Positions 52,619-62,894 are shown, counted from the stretch's first letter. The stretch: DNA of 64,000 bases from Rhizobiaceae bacterium MnEN-MB40S (GCA_024343425.1 BRLC01000014.1:186001-250000), one strand, 5' to 3'. Notes: generated by a model from the letters alone, not told the origin. Made by a program: numbers and translations.

Positions 52619-53935
52619 TCAGTTCTGCTTCTCCAGCGTCATGGCGGTGCGTCTCCAGAAATCCGACATCAGGGCTGGATCCCTGGCGTTTTCGAGGTGG
52701 CGCCAATTCGGAAAGGACCCGGCGAATACGTCCGCCGGCATGCGCCCGTCCTTGTAGGGGTTGACCGCCCCGCCGGCCTCCATGACGATACGATCGAGCG
52801 CGTCCAGCAATTTCTCCGTCGGTTTGCCCCGATTGGCGAAATCGAGCGTGAGCGTAAAACCCGGTCGCGGAAACGACAAAAGCCCCGGTGATTTTTCGCC
52901 GCCGAACCGCTTGAGAACAGTCAGGAATGAAGCGTGGCCATGCGCTTGAGCGCATTCCAGCAGCCTGATTGTTGTCTGCCTGCCCGCCATTTCCGGATAA
53001 ACGCTCTGGTGCTGGTGAAGCCCCCGCGGCCCGTACAGCCGGTTCCAGTGACCCAGCGCGTCGAGCGGGTAGAAATAACTCCGCCACGGGACGTCCCGGA
53101 CGCTCGACCCCGCCTTTTCCTTGCGGAAATACATTGCGTTGAAGACGCGCATACTCATCGAGTTCACAAGGCTGATCGGTGGCGTAAACGGCACGGAAAG
53201 CCGTGAATGGCTGCGGGGCGCAGCGGCCTGCCCCTTGTCCTCCGTGTGATCTCCACCCAGTAGCAGGCCGCGGCCAAAATCGCCGCCACGCGCCGACTGG
53301 TCAATCCAGGCGACAGCGTATTCATGGTCGCGATCAAAGCTTTCGAAAGCGTCGAAATAGCCGTCGATGGATGAAAATCGCAACGTGTGTTGACGGATAT
53401 CCGGCCCGGGCGTCCGAACCAGTCGAATGACGGCGTCCGTAATCAGTCCGGTAAGACCCATCCCGCCTATCGTCGCCGCGAAGAACTCGCTGTTTTGCCG
53501 CCTGTCGCACTGTATCGTTCCGAGATCGCTTCGCATCAATCGGAAGGATTGCACCCAGTTTCCAAAGACGCCGCGTCGATGATGGTTTTTGCCATGCACG
53601 TCATTGGCGATAGCGCCGCCGACAGTCACATATTGCGTTCCCGGAGTTACTGGCGGGAAGAAACCGCGTGGAATGGCGTAGGCGAGGATATCAGACAGCA
53701 AAACGCCAGCCTGACAATGCAGATCGCCTGTCTCATGGTCGAAATCGATGATCCCATCCAGACTGCGGCAATCGACGAGTGTCCCTGTGTCATTGTGGCA
53801 ACTGTCGCCGTAGGAGCGGCCGTTGCCGAATGGAAGAAAACCGCCGGTTTTCTGACCATCGATCACATTGATGGAAGCAGCGTCGACGCCGGCGCGCTCC
53901 CGAAGCCGCAACCGGCCCCAGCTTTCATAACTCAT
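52619..53935 (-). CDS. FAD-linked oxidase, DprE1-like (decaprenylphosphoryl-ribose 2-epimerase subunit)
   Basis: This 438-residue protein has a VAO-type FAD domain (LPFGNGRSYGDSCHNDTGTL, LLSDILAYAIPRGFFPPVTPGTQYVTVGGAIANDVHGKNHH) and an ALO-like C-terminal part (FYPLDALGHWNRLYGPRGLHQHQSV). These match DprE1, which oxidises polyprenyl-phospho-ribose at C2, the first half of epimerisation to arabinose. DprE2, the reductase partner, is not in the window. The start overlaps the HAD-UbiA stop by four bases, as expected for the same pathway. Confidence 0.85.
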   Translation of the reverse strand: MSYESWGRLRLRERAGVDAASINVIDGQKTGGFLPFGNGRSYGDSCHNDTGTLVDCRSLDGIIDFDHETGDLHCQAGVLLSDILAYAIPRGFFPPVTPGTQYVTVGGAIANDVHGKNHHRRGVFGNWVQSFRLMRSDLGTIQCDRRQNSEFFAATIGGMGLTGLITDAVIRLVRTPGPDIRQHTLRFSSIDGYFDAFESFDRDHEYAVAWIDQSARGGDFGRGLLLGGDHTEDKGQAAAPRSHSRLSVPFTPPISLVNSMSMRVFNAMYFRKEKAGSSVRDVPWRSYFYPLDALGHWNRLYGPRGLHQHQSVYPEMAGRQTTIRLLECAQAHGHASFLTVLKRFGGEKSPGLLSFPRPGFTLTLDFANRGKPTEKLLDALDRIVMEAGGAVNPYKDGRMPADVFAGSFPNWRHLENARDPALMSDFWRRTAMTLEKQN

Positions 53936-55380
53936 GTGGGAAAGGCCACCGCCAACGCCATCAGCAGCACCCCGGTTGCGGTGACGAGTTGGCTGCGCCA
54001 GTCGCGAATGATAAAGACGACGGGATCATCATGCATCTGCTCCCTGCGCGCCAGCATCCATATTCTGAGCAGCATGTAGAGGATAAGCGGGCACAGTGGC
54101 CACAGGAAAAGGGGCGACTGATAAATCTCCCGGGTCTCTTCACTGTGAATATACAGGGCGAGGACGAGGGCGGCTGCAAAGGCGGAGGAAATCCCGGCCT
54201 GTCCGATCATCTCGAAATCAACGGCGTAATACCCGCGACCGACTTTTTTCGATCCTTCCGATGAATCGAGTTCCTGAAGTTCGACATAGCGTTTGACGAG
54301 AGCGAGCGACAGGAAAAAGAATATCGAGAAAGCCAGCAGCCAGAACGAGAGGCTGGCCCCGACGGCGGCTGCGCCGGCGATGATCCGCAGCGTGAACAGA
54401 CCGGCCAACGTGAACACATCCACAAGTAGTTTCTTCTTGAGAAAGAAGGAGTAGACGGTCGTGGCTCCCAGATAGGCGGCGAGCACCAGCAAGAAAACCG
54501 GCGGCAGGAGCAAGCCGACAGCCAGGGAAGCGAGGAGAAGGCCGCCTGCCAGCATGACGGCGGTTGGGATAGCAATCTGGCCACTCGCGATGGGGCGAAA
54601 ACGCTTTGTGCTGTGACGTCTGTCGTTCTGCAGATCGGCGAGATCATTGAGGATGTAAACGCTGCTCGCTGCAAAGCTGAAAGAGAAGAAACCGATAATG
54701 CCGTCCAGCGCATAGAGAAGCTCGAAATATTCGTGCTGGAGAACAATCGGAACGAACAGCAGAGTATTCTTCAGCCATTGATGGACACGCATGGCTTTGA
54801 CCGCAGTGCGGAACGCATTGCCGTATTCTACGAGAACCTCCGCCTGCGAAATGTTCTTATGCCATCGGCCAACCGAGCCGTGCGGACGCACAAGATAGAC
54901 TTTGTGGGCCGCATCAAAAACCGGAATGTCATCGTGGCTGTCGCCAAGATAATCGAAGCCCTGCTCGCCAAAATGCTCAACCAGAAGATCTCGTTTGCGC
55001 AGTGAAGTCAGGTTTATCGCTTCAGTCGTATGGAACACGCCATCGAATATGCCCAGATGGTCCGCAACGCCTCTGGCGACTCGCTCCGGGGCGCCGGTCA
55101 CGAGGAGGATATGACGCCCCCTGGACTTCTCCGCTTTCAGCCAATCGAGGATTTCCGGCCGAAAGGGCCACTGCGCCGGGTCGGTGTTTGCGCGCCTGCT
55201 GACCTCGCATTTCAGCGTGGCCTTTCCGTCCAATAACCAACGAATGACGCTGAAGATCATGAATGGGTTGCGGAGCAACAGCCGCAATACGCTTTCCCAC
55301 AGAGTATCGGTCGCGACGAGTGTTCCATCGAGATCAACGCACAGCGGTTTGTCTTGGGTAATTTCCGACACAACAGTCAT
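53932..55380 (-). CDS. HAD phosphatase fused to UbiA-type phosphoribosyl polyprenyl transferase
   Basis: This 482-residue protein joins a HAD domain (residues 1-190: CVDLDGTLVATDTL, LLVTGAPERVA, YLGDSHDDIPVFDAA) to a UbiA membrane domain (RVHQWLKNTLLFVP, YILNDLADLQNDRRHSTKRFRP, then several spans). The UbiA part resembles mycobacterial Rv3806c, which makes decaprenyl-phosphoribose-5-phosphate; the HAD part would remove the 5-phosphate. Rhizobial NoeC-type proteins for arabinosylation of Nod factor have related parts. A perfect 7+7 palindrome (55446-55460) lies upstream. Confidence 0.85.
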   Translation of the reverse strand: MTVVSEITQDKPLCVDLDGTLVATDTLWESVLRLLLRNPFMIFSVIRWLLDGKATLKCEVSRRANTDPAQWPFRPEILDWLKAEKSRGRHILLVTGAPERVARGVADHLGIFDGVFHTTEAINLTSLRKRDLLVEHFGEQGFDYLGDSHDDIPVFDAAHKVYLVRPHGSVGRWHKNISQAEVLVEYGNAFRTAVKAMRVHQWLKNTLLFVPIVLQHEYFELLYALDGIIGFFSFSFAASSVYILNDLADLQNDRRHSTKRFRPIASGQIAIPTAVMLAGGLLLASLAVGLLLPPVFLLVLAAYLGATTVYSFFLKKKLLVDVFTLAGLFTLRIIAGAAAVGASLSFWLLAFSIFFFLSLALVKRYVELQELDSSEGSKKVGRGYYAVDFEMIGQAGISSAFAAALVLALYIHSEETREIYQSPLFLWPLCPLILYMLLRIWMLARREQMHDDPVVFIIRDWRSQLVTATGVLLMALAVAFPT

Positions 55381-55445
55381 TTAAAAAACCAAACAGCTTC
55401 AAACACGCCTCGATTGTGGCGCCCCATCTACTAACCGTAGATAAA

Positions 55446-55460
55446 CTTGTTTGAAACAAG
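55446..55460. promoter_or_regulatory. Perfect inverted repeat CTTGTTT-G-AAACAAG
   Basis: It lies 66 bases upstream of the HAD-UbiA start in a 255-base AT-rich gap with no gene, and is a candidate operator for the glycan operon. Confidence 0.4.
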
Positions 55461-55635
55461 CCTCCCCCGCCGTCGGCAAGTTGCGAAACTGGTTATCAAC
55501 TACTTGCTATAAACATCATCAATAGATCCTACAACTCCCGTTGTATACGCTGTTTTAGATTAAATTTCGACGTCAACGGTTAAATACTGCAGCTTCTGCT
55601 TGTCTTCCCGACGCCTCAACGCACGAGTATCATGC

Positions 55636-56187
55636 TCAGAAACCAGCGCCCGGCTTCGCCAGATAGGCCTTTTCCTCCGGCGTCGAAACACGCCCCAAAA
55701 TTGCATTTCTATGCGGGAATCGGCCGTACTGTTCGATGACCTCCCGGTGCGCAAGGGCGTATTTCAGTAAATTTGCGTCATTCAAGGTTTCAACAAGCGC
55801 GACGCTGCGATGTTGATCTTCGATGTTCTCCGAGTGCTCGAACGGAAGATAAACGAACAGCCTTCGCTTTTCAGACGTCTGCAAATCAAAACCCTTCTCT
55901 ATCATCAGCCTTGCCTCTCTGAGAGCCAGGGCGTCCGTTGCAAAGGCATGTGGGCTGTTTCTGAATATATTGCGAGGAAACTGGTCGAAAACGATGATCA
56001 GGGCAAGAATGGCTTCCGGCGTCTCACGCCACTCCGGCGGAACGTGGGCAGACAGCGCCAGATGCGCGCCCATAAAGCGGTCCCTGATGGTGCGATCGAC
56101 CTCTTCGTTCTTCTCGAACCAGTTCCGTTCTTCCAGTTCATCGAACCAGAATGTCGTCACCTCGCGCGGCGCCACAAGTTTCACCAT
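55636..56187 (-). CDS. DUF924 family protein
   Basis: This 183-residue protein fits DUF924 well: TFWFDELEERNWFEKNEEVDRTIRDRF, ALIIVFDQFPRNIFRNSPHAFATDALA, YLPFEHSENIEDQHRSV and the end PHRNAILGRVSTPEE. The fold is an all-helical, TPR-like one. No activity is known. It is a single gene with its own flanking gaps, not linked to neighbours. Confidence 0.88.
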   Translation of the reverse strand: MVKLVAPREVTTFWFDELEERNWFEKNEEVDRTIRDRFMGAHLALSAHVPPEWRETPEAILALIIVFDQFPRNIFRNSPHAFATDALALREARLMIEKGFDLQTSEKRRLFVYLPFEHSENIEDQHRSVALVETLNDANLLKYALAHREVIEQYGRFPHRNAILGRVSTPEEKAYLAKPGAGF

Positions 56188-56556
56188 TCAAACCTCCCGC
56201 ATTGATCCATATGCCCTGGCGCAGGTCTTTACGGCCTCAAAAGTACGCCATCAAGCCGAATCAGTTCGAATCAAATTTCGTCGCACCAAAGTTCAAGACG
56301 ACCGCGAAATGTTCAATCGACTAAACCTTAACCATATGAAATATATGCATAAAAAAAAGGCTGCTATAATTGCAGCCCTAGTCTAGGGAGGAAATTGAAA
56401 CTGCATACACACCAACTACATTAAAAAGTGTACGCAAAATACGACGTTATGCAACCATGCACGCAACTTATAATGTGGATTGGACTTCGAATATAAACAT
56501 CTTCGTTTGCTCAAAGATGGTAAGTCTAAACAAAAAACTGTTCTTGAAAATGCTAC
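56188..56556. other. 369-base AT-rich intergenic region
   Basis: It holds a terminator at 56351-56377 and otherwise nothing I can identify. AT content is clearly higher than in the flanking genes, and no open frame has coding character. Confidence 0.5.
56351..56377 (-). terminator. Rho-independent terminator for the leucine catabolic operon
   Basis: On the minus strand GGCTGC and GCAGCC form a six-base stem around a seven-base loop, followed by eight T. It lies about 180 bases after the end of the methylcrotonyl-CoA carboxylase alpha gene. Confidence 0.7.
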
Positions 56557-58563
56557 CTAGTCATCGATTTCCCTATCCAGAATGACCAGAACATCTCCGT
56601 CTTTTACCTGACTTCCCTCAGATACCGTAACTTCAGCCACAGTCCCGTCACCCGGCGCCTCCAGGGTCATCTCCATCTTCATCGCTTCCATCACGATAAT
56701 CGGAGCGCCCAACTGCACCTCATCGCCTTTTGCAACGGTGATCTGCTTGATCACGCCAGGCATGGGAGCGACAAGCCTGTCGCCTGGCGCCTGGACATCA
56801 TCGTCCGTCGACGCATCCGCGGGAATCTGGAATGTCTGGGTCCGGCCGCCCATAAAAACGGACACCGAACCCTTTTCCCGAACACAGTGAAGATTGACCT
56901 GGCGGTTCCCAAACCCTGCCCGGAAACGCCCGTCATCGGCGTTGAAAAGCATGAACTCCAGTCCAGCGCTGCTCGCTCGATCCGACCTGTCAATTGCAGC
57001 TGACCAGCGAGCGTGCGAATGCCGGTACAGCGTAACGGCGAAATCGACGTCGTCGGCGACAAGGTGAACGATCCGCTTCGCCGCCGTCCAGTGGGACCAG
57101 GGGCCAATCGTCACAAAGGGGTCGTTGCCGCCCGGCGCGTATCCGACGCCGACAACCGATAGCGCCGCAAGCGCCAGCATTTCGTCAGAGACCGGATCAG
57201 AGGCCGAGAGCGATGCAATTTCACGATCGATAAGGCCGGTGTCCACGCCACCCTGCGCAAATTCCGGGTTGCGGCACAGACGCCACAAAAACTCGAGATT
57301 TGTCGTCGCGCCGGCAATCTCTGTCCTGGCAAGCGCTGCCGCGAGGCGACTGAGAGCAATGTTCCTGTTTGGACCGTGGACGATCAACTTGGCGATCATC
57401 GGATCATAAAACGGCGTGATCTCGTCGCCGGCCCTGACGCCGGAATCGACACGCGCCGGCGCACCGGGAAATGCAAGATGCTGCAGAACGCCCGTCGCAG
57501 GAAGAAACCCCTTTGGCACATCCTCCGCATAGATCCGGGCCTCGAAAGCCCAGCCGGAAATTTCCAGTTCCCCCTGGCTCAAAGGCAAAGCTTCACCGGC
57601 GGCGACCCGCAACTGCCATTCAACAAGGTCGAGCCCGGTGATCATCTCGGTCACCGGATGCTCAACCTGGAGCCTTGTGTTCATCTCCATGAAGTAGAAG
57701 CGGTCGGGGTGCAGTCCATCGCTGGCGTCGACAATGAACTCGACCGTTCCCGCGCCGCTGTAGCCGATTGCTCTGGCCGCCTGAACCGCCGCTTCGCCCA
57801 TGGCCGCGCGCATCTCGGCAGTCATCCCGGGGGCTGGCGCCTCTTCTATGACTTTCTGGTGCCGGCGCTGCAGCGAGCAATCACGCTCGAACAGATAGAC
57901 GTGGTTTCCATGATCGTCGCCGAAAACCTGCACCTCGATATGGCGCGGCGTGGCGACGAATTTCTCGACCAGCACCCGCCCGTCGCCGAAGGAAGCCTCC
58001 GCTTCGCGTTTCGCGGCTGACAAGGCGTCGCCGAATTTCGACGGGTCGGTGACAAACCGCATTCCCTTTCCGCCGCCGCCGGCGCGCGCCTTGATCAGCA
58101 CCGGATAGCCTATTTCGTTCGCCTTGCCGGCCAGCACCACCAGTTCCTGGGCCTCGCCGTGATAGCCGGGAACCACCGGCACGCCGGATTTCTCCATCAG
58201 CGCCTTGGCGGCGTCCTTCAGCCCCATCGCCCGAATGGCGTCAGCCGACGGGCCGATGAAAACGAGCCCTGCGCGTTCAACCGCATCCACGAAATCCGGG
58301 TTTTCGGAAAGAAACCCATAGCCCGGGTGTATTGCTTCCGCGCCGACTTCGTGCGCGGCCTCAATGATGCGATCGCCGAGCAGGTAGCTTTCAGAAGCGG
58401 CTGCGGTTCCGATGCGAACGGCCTCGTCCGCCATCGCGACATGCAGGGAAGCTGCGTCGGCGTCCGAATAGACGGCGACGGTCGCAATGCCCATCTCCCT
58501 CGCCGTCCGCATGATCCTGCAGGCGATCTCTCCGCGATTGGCGACAAGTATCTTGGAGAACAT
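56557..58563 (-). CDS. mccA: Methylcrotonyl-CoA carboxylase biotin-carrying subunit
   Basis: This 668-residue protein has biotin carboxylase (MFSKILVANRGEIACRIMRTARE, ATP-grasp KARAGGGGKGMR, MEMNTRLQVEHPVTEMITGLDLVEWQL), a middle domain, and a C-terminal biotinyl domain with EAMKMEM. It carboxylates biotin with ATP and bicarbonate for 3-methylcrotonyl-CoA. ATG 58563 is chosen for the standard N-terminus; the longer frame adds 33 residues inside the spacer and mccB. Substrate is deduced from the adjacent mccB and isovaleryl-CoA dehydrogenase genes; propionyl-CoA carboxylase is the main alternative. Confidence 0.9.
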   Translation of the reverse strand: MFSKILVANRGEIACRIMRTAREMGIATVAVYSDADAASLHVAMADEAVRIGTAAASESYLLGDRIIEAAHEVGAEAIHPGYGFLSENPDFVDAVERAGLVFIGPSADAIRAMGLKDAAKALMEKSGVPVVPGYHGEAQELVVLAGKANEIGYPVLIKARAGGGGKGMRFVTDPSKFGDALSAAKREAEASFGDGRVLVEKFVATPRHIEVQVFGDDHGNHVYLFERDCSLQRRHQKVIEEAPAPGMTAEMRAAMGEAAVQAARAIGYSGAGTVEFIVDASDGLHPDRFYFMEMNTRLQVEHPVTEMITGLDLVEWQLRVAAGEALPLSQGELEISGWAFEARIYAEDVPKGFLPATGVLQHLAFPGAPARVDSGVRAGDEITPFYDPMIAKLIVHGPNRNIALSRLAAALARTEIAGATTNLEFLWRLCRNPEFAQGGVDTGLIDREIASLSASDPVSDEMLALAALSVVGVGYAPGGNDPFVTIGPWSHWTAAKRIVHLVADDVDFAVTLYRHSHARWSAAIDRSDRASSAGLEFMLFNADDGRFRAGFGNRQVNLHCVREKGSVSVFMGGRTQTFQIPADASTDDDVQAPGDRLVAPMPGVIKQITVAKGDEVQLGAPIIVMEAMKMEMTLEAPGDGTVAEVTVSEGSQVKDGDVLVILDREIDD

Positions 58564-58571
58564 GACCGCTC

Positions 58572-60179
58572 CTACATCCTGAACACGCCGAAGCGTGTTT
58601 CTTCGATCGCCCGGTTTCGCGTCACCGACAATGACAGACCAAGCACGTCGCGCGAACGGCACGGATCGATTATTCCATCATCCCAAAGTCGCGCCGATGC
58701 GTAGAGAGGATGTCCCTGATGTTCGAACTGCTCAATAATCGGTCGTCGGAATTCGGCCTCATCTTCGGCGCTCCAGTCGCCGCCGCCACGCTCAATGCCG
58801 TCTCGGCGCAAGGTGGCGAGAACGCCGGCGGCCTGCTCGCCGCCCATCACGGATATGCGGCTGTTCGGCCATGTCCACAGAAAACGCGGATCATAGGCGC
58901 GGCCGCACATGCCGTAATTGCCGGCGCCGAAGGATCCGCCGACGATCATGGTGATCTTCGGCGTCGATGTCGTCGCAACCGCTGTCACCAGCTTCGCGCC
59001 GTCCTTGGCGATGCCGCCGGACTCGTATTTCTGACCGACCATGAAGCCGGTGATATTCTGGAGAAACACCAGCGGAATGCCGCGCTGGGAGCAGAGCTCC
59101 ACGAAATGCGCGCCTTTCAGCGCCGATTCCGAAAACAGCACTCCGTTGTTGCCGATAATGCCGGTCAGTATACCGTGAATATGGGCAAAGCCGCAGACCA
59201 AGGTCGCGCCGTAACGCGCCTTGAACTCATCGAAGCGCGAGCCGTCGACGATCCGGGCGATGACCTCGCGAATATCGTACGGCGTCTTCATGTCCGACGG
59301 AACAATGCCGGCGATTTCCGCGGGGTCGTAAAGCGGATCTTCCGGCGCCTGGCCGGTCATCTCCGGCTTGCCGCCAGCGCCGAGATTGGCGATAGCCCGG
59401 CGGGCAAGCGCCAGCGCGTGCGCGTCGTCCAGGGCCAGATGGTCGGCTACGCCGGACAATCTCGTATGAACGTCGCCGCCGCCGAGATCCTCCGCTGAAA
59501 CGACCTCTCCAGTCGCTGCCTTCACCAAAGGCGGTCCGGCGAGAAAGATCGTCCCCTGATTGCGGACGATGATCGTCTCGTCGGACATCGCCGGAACATA
59601 GGCCCCACCCGCCGTGCAGGATCCCATCACGACGGCGATCTGCGCAATGCCGCGCGCCGACATATTGGCCTGGTTGAAGAAAATCCGGCCGAAATGCTCG
59701 CGGTCAGGAAACACTTCGTCCTGGTTCGGCAAATTGGCGCCGCCGCTGTCGACGAGATAGATGCAGGGCAGCCGGTTCTCGAGAGCAATCTCCTGCGCCC
59801 GCAAATGCTTCTTGACGGTCATCGGATAGTAGGTGCCGCCCTTCACGGTCGCATCGTTGCAGACAACCATTGCATCCCGACCAGACACGCGGCCGATCCC
59901 GGCGATGAGACCGGCTGAAGAGATTTGTTCCCCGTACATGTCCCACGCCGCGAACTGTCCGATTTCCAGGAACGGCGAACCGCTGTCGAGAAGCCGTCGA
60001 ACCCTCTCCCGCGGCAAAAGCTTGCCGCGGGAGACATGACGATCCCGCGACTGGTCGCTTCCGCCTTTTTCGATGCGCGCCGCGATATCGCGCATATCGT
60101 CCGTCAGCGCCTTCATCCGGGCGCTGTTGGTCCGGAACAGGGTCGAGGACGGGATAATCTGTGACTTGATCTCGGACAT
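58572..60179 (-). CDS. mccB: Methylcrotonyl-CoA carboxylase carboxyltransferase subunit
   Basis: This 535-residue carboxyltransferase moves the carboxyl group from biotin to 3-methylcrotonyl-CoA in leucine breakdown. Motifs are [58 protein letters not shown] and [22 protein letters not shown], the last typical of MCC beta. Length matches the family. It lies 8 bases before mccA and 11 after the dehydrogenase gene. Confidence 0.93.
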   Translation of the reverse strand: MSEIKSQIIPSSTLFRTNSARMKALTDDMRDIAARIEKGGSDQSRDRHVSRGKLLPRERVRRLLDSGSPFLEIGQFAAWDMYGEQISSAGLIAGIGRVSGRDAMVVCNDATVKGGTYYPMTVKKHLRAQEIALENRLPCIYLVDSGGANLPNQDEVFPDREHFGRIFFNQANMSARGIAQIAVVMGSCTAGGAYVPAMSDETIIVRNQGTIFLAGPPLVKAATGEVVSAEDLGGGDVHTRLSGVADHLALDDAHALALARRAIANLGAGGKPEMTGQAPEDPLYDPAEIAGIVPSDMKTPYDIREVIARIVDGSRFDEFKARYGATLVCGFAHIHGILTGIIGNNGVLFSESALKGAHFVELCSQRGIPLVFLQNITGFMVGQKYESGGIAKDGAKLVTAVATTSTPKITMIVGGSFGAGNYGMCGRAYDPRFLWTWPNSRISVMGGEQAAGVLATLRRDGIERGGGDWSAEDEAEFRRPIIEQFEHQGHPLYASARLWDDGIIDPCRSRDVLGLSLSVTRNRAIEETRFGVFRM

Positions 60180-60190
60180 GGCTTTCCCGG

Positions 60191-61354
60191 TCAGGCGGTT
60201 TCGGCGAACATTTCGCGACCGATCAGCATGCGTCTGATTTCCGACGTTCCAGCGCCGATCTCATAGAGCTTGGCGTCGCGCAGCAGACGGCCCGTTGGAT
60301 ATTCGTTGATATATCCGTTGCCGCCGAGCGTCTGGATGGCCTCGAGCGCAACCTGCGTCGCCTTTTCCGCCGCGTAGAGAATGCAGCCGGCCGCGTCTTT
60401 TCGCGTCGTCTCGCCGCGATCGCAGGCGCTCGCCACGGCGTAGACATAGGCGCGGCAGGCATTCATGGTCGTATACATGTCAGCAAGCTTGCCCTGCATC
60501 AACTGGAACGCGCCAATCGGCGTGTCGAACTGCCGCCGTTCGTGCACATAGGGCATGACGACGTCCATGGCGGCGGCCATGATGCCGACCGGACCACCGG
60601 CCAGAACGACGCGCTCGTAATCCAGCCCGGACATCAGTATGCGGACGCCCTGTCCGACTTCGCCCAGAACATTCTCATACGGCACCTCGCAATCCTCGAA
60701 CACCAGTTCGCAGGTGTTGGAGCCGCGCATGCCCAGCTTGTCGAGTTTCTGGGCCGTGGAAAATCCGCTCATCGATTTTTCGATCAGAAAAGCCGTGATG
60801 CCCTTCGGACCAGCGTCCATGTCGGTCTTGGCGTAGACAACCAGTGTGTCCGCGTCCGGACCATTGGTGATCCACATTTTGTTGCCGTTGAGGACGAAGC
60901 GGTCGTTTCGCGCCTCCGCGCGCAGTTTCATCGAAACCACATCCGATCCGGCGCCGGGCTCGGACATCGCCAGGGCGCCGACATTTTCACCGCTGCACAG
61001 CGCAGGCAGATAGCGTTCCTTCTGCTCTTTCGTGCCCCAGCGATTGATCTGGTTGACACACAGATTGGAGTGGGCGCCGTAGGACAGTCCGACCGAGGCG
61101 GACGCACGAGAAATCTCCTCCATCGCTACGGTATGCGCCAGATATCCCATTCCCGTGCCGCCGTAATCCAGATCAGCCGTCATGCCGAGGAGACCGAGAG
61201 ATCCGAGTTCGGTCCACAGTTCCATCGGAAACTGGTTGCTCCTGTCGATTTCGGCCGCCTGCGGAGCAATCTTCTCCTGTGCGAAACGATGAACGGTGTC
61301 GCGAAGAAGATCAATCTCCTCGCCCAATCCGAACGCCATCCCCGTCGTAAACAT
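60191..61354 (-). CDS. ivd: Isovaleryl-CoA dehydrogenase
   Basis: This 387-residue acyl-CoA dehydrogenase oxidises isovaleryl-CoA to 3-methylcrotonyl-Co[20 protein letters not shown] and [19 protein letters not shown] are the acyl-CoA dehydrogenase signatures. The catalytic Glu is in [16 protein letters not shown], the position specific to isovaleryl-CoA dehydrogenase, and [20 protein letters not shown] ends the FAD domain. Position directly before mccB confirms the pathway. It starts three bases after the TetR stop. Confidence 0.93.
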   Translation of the reverse strand: MFTTGMAFGLGEEIDLLRDTVHRFAQEKIAPQAAEIDRSNQFPMELWTELGSLGLLGMTADLDYGGTGMGYLAHTVAMEEISRASASVGLSYGAHSNLCVNQINRWGTKEQKERYLPALCSGENVGALAMSEPGAGSDVVSMKLRAEARNDRFVLNGNKMWITNGPDADTLVVYAKTDMDAGPKGITAFLIEKSMSGFSTAQKLDKLGMRGSNTCELVFEDCEVPYENVLGEVGQGVRILMSGLDYERVVLAGGPVGIMAAAMDVVMPYVHERRQFDTPIGAFQLMQGKLADMYTTMNACRAYVYAVASACDRGETTRKDAAGCILYAAEKATQVALEAIQTLGGNGYINEYPTGRLLRDAKLYEIGAGTSEIRRMLIGREMFAETA

Positions 61355-61357
61355 CGC

Positions 61358-61957
61358 CTAAACCTCCTTCAGTCCGACTGTGCCGGATATCATTCCCACG
61401 TAAAGCGCCTCGATTTCGCTGAGCGACAATCGGCCGCTGTTCCGATACCAGTTGGTGACGCCGGTCAGCATGGCGATCAGCGCCATGGTCGTCACGCGCG
61501 GATCGGAAATCTGAAAAGTTCCGTCCGCCACACCGCGTTCGAGGATGTCCTGCAAACCTTTTTCATAGCGCTTGCGAAGAGCTTCGATGTCGCGAAAATT
61601 CTGTTCCTCTAGATTGCGGAGCTCCATGTAGGAGATAAAGACCTCCTCGCCGCATTGCGTGTGATAGCGAAGATGAAACCGCACAAACGCGACCAGGGCG
61701 TCTCCGGCCGGAAGTCCTTCCACCCGTTCCGCCTCCCACGCCGCTAACAGACGCTCCATATGGGAAACGAGCAGATCTCGAAGCAAATGCTGCTTGGTCG
61801 GGAAATGATTGTAGATAGCGCCGGCCTGCAAATCGATCTGCCGGGCAATCTGCCGCATGGACACCGCCGCATAGCCGTGTCGCGCAAACAGAAGAAGCGC
61901 AGCCTGCCGCACCTTGTCGGCAGTTTCCGTTCCAACCGATCCTACCTTGCGCGCCAT
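61358..61957 (-). CDS. TetR-family regulator of the leucine operon
   Basis: This 199-residue protein has a TetR DNA-binding domain (VRQAALLLFARHGYAAVSMRQIARQIDLQAGAIYNHFPTKQHLL) and a helical ligand domain. The ATG at 61957 gives a normal N-terminus; an upstream start adds seven residues. It is the first gene of the operon that continues with ivd, mccB and mccA, so it probably represses its own operon and responds to an acyl-CoA. An inverted repeat TGAAC-GTTT-GTTCA lies 48 bases upstream. Confidence 0.87.
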   Translation of the reverse strand: MARKVGSVGTETADKVRQAALLLFARHGYAAVSMRQIARQIDLQAGAIYNHFPTKQHLLRDLLVSHMERLLAAWEAERVEGLPAGDALVAFVRFHLRYHTQCGEEVFISYMELRNLEEQNFRDIEALRKRYEKGLQDILERGVADGTFQISDPRVTTMALIAMLTGVTNWYRNSGRLSLSEIEALYVGMISGTVGLKEV

Positions 61958-62004
61958 CAGACCATCCAGACGCACCACAATCGCACGATGCGCATTTAAA
62001 TAAA

Positions 62005-62018
62005 TGAACGTTTGTTCA
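62005..62018. promoter_or_regulatory. Inverted repeat TGAAC-GTTT-GTTCA, candidate TetR operator
   Basis: It sits just upstream of the TetR gene in AT-rich sequence and has the size and symmetry usual for TetR sites that control fatty and branched acyl-CoA genes. Confidence 0.55.
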
Positions 62019-62069
62019 ATTAATAGCGAGCCGGCTTGCGCAGGTCAACCCCTCCCAACATCCATTCCG

Positions 62070-62894
62070 CTATGACAGCCAACGCTTGCGCCGCTTGTAA
62101 TGCTTGACGTCGCGGAAGGACTTTCGGCCTTCTCCGCCAACGCCGAGGTAAAATTCCTTCACGTCCTCATTCTCGCGCAGCTCATCCGCCTTTCCGTCGA
62201 GAACAATCCGTCCGGATTCCAGGATATAGCCGTAGGTGGCGTATTTAAGCGCGATATTGGTGTTCTGCTCGGCGAGCAAAAACGAGACGCCTTCGTTGCT
62301 ATTCAAGCTCTTGACGATCTCGAAAATCTCCTCGACCAGTTGCGGCGCAAGTCCCATCGACGGCTCATCGAGCAGGATGGTTGAAGGCCGAGACATCAGC
62401 GCCCGGCCGATGGCGCACATCTGTTGCTCGCCGCCCGAGGTGTAACCAGCCAGCGATTTGCGGCGCTCTTTCAGCCGTGGAAAATAGGTATAGACCATCT
62501 CCAGATCGTCCTGGATCTTGGCTCTGCCGTCGCTACGGGTATAGGCGCCGGTCATGAGGTTTTCCTCGATCGTCAGATGGCCGAAGCAATGGCGGCCTTC
62601 CATCACCTGAATACATCCCCGTTTTACGAGGTCCGACGGCGACAGTTCCTGTATCTCGTTTCCCTCGAACTGAATATCGCCCTTCGTCACTTCGCCGCGC
62701 TCAGCCTTGAGCAGGTTCGATACGGCCTTGAGCGTCGTCGTCTTGCCGGCGCCGTTTGCGCCGAGGATAGCCACGATGCCGCCGCGCGGCACGGTCAGGG
62801 AAACACCCTTCAGCACCAGGACCACGTGATTGTAGATGACCTCGATATTGTTGATTCTGAGGATCGGCGCTGTGTCGTCGACTTTCTGAAGCAT
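62070..62894 (-). CDS. Branched-chain amino acid-type ABC transporter ATPase (LivF-like)
   Basis: This 274-residue ATPase has Walker A GANGAGKTT, the signature TSGGEQQMCAIGRALMSRP (variant of LSGGQ), Walker B TILLDEPSMG and the LivF-type HLTIEENLMTGAY. It has a basic C-terminal extension (FRDVKHYKRRKRWLS) beyond the usual LivF end. It lies 70 bases downstream of the binding-protein gene on the same strand. LivG, LivH and LivM are presumably upstream, beyond the window. Confidence 0.88.
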   Translation of the reverse strand: MLQKVDDTAPILRINNIEVIYNHVVLVLKGVSLTVPRGGIVAILGANGAGKTTTLKAVSNLLKAERGEVTKGDIQFEGNEIQELSPSDLVKRGCIQVMEGRHCFGHLTIEENLMTGAYTRSDGRAKIQDDLEMVYTYFPRLKERRKSLAGYTSGGEQQMCAIGRALMSRPSTILLDEPSMGLAPQLVEEIFEIVKSLNSNEGVSFLLAEQNTNIALKYATYGYILESGRIVLDGKADELRENEDVKEFYLGVGGEGRKSFRDVKHYKRRKRWLS

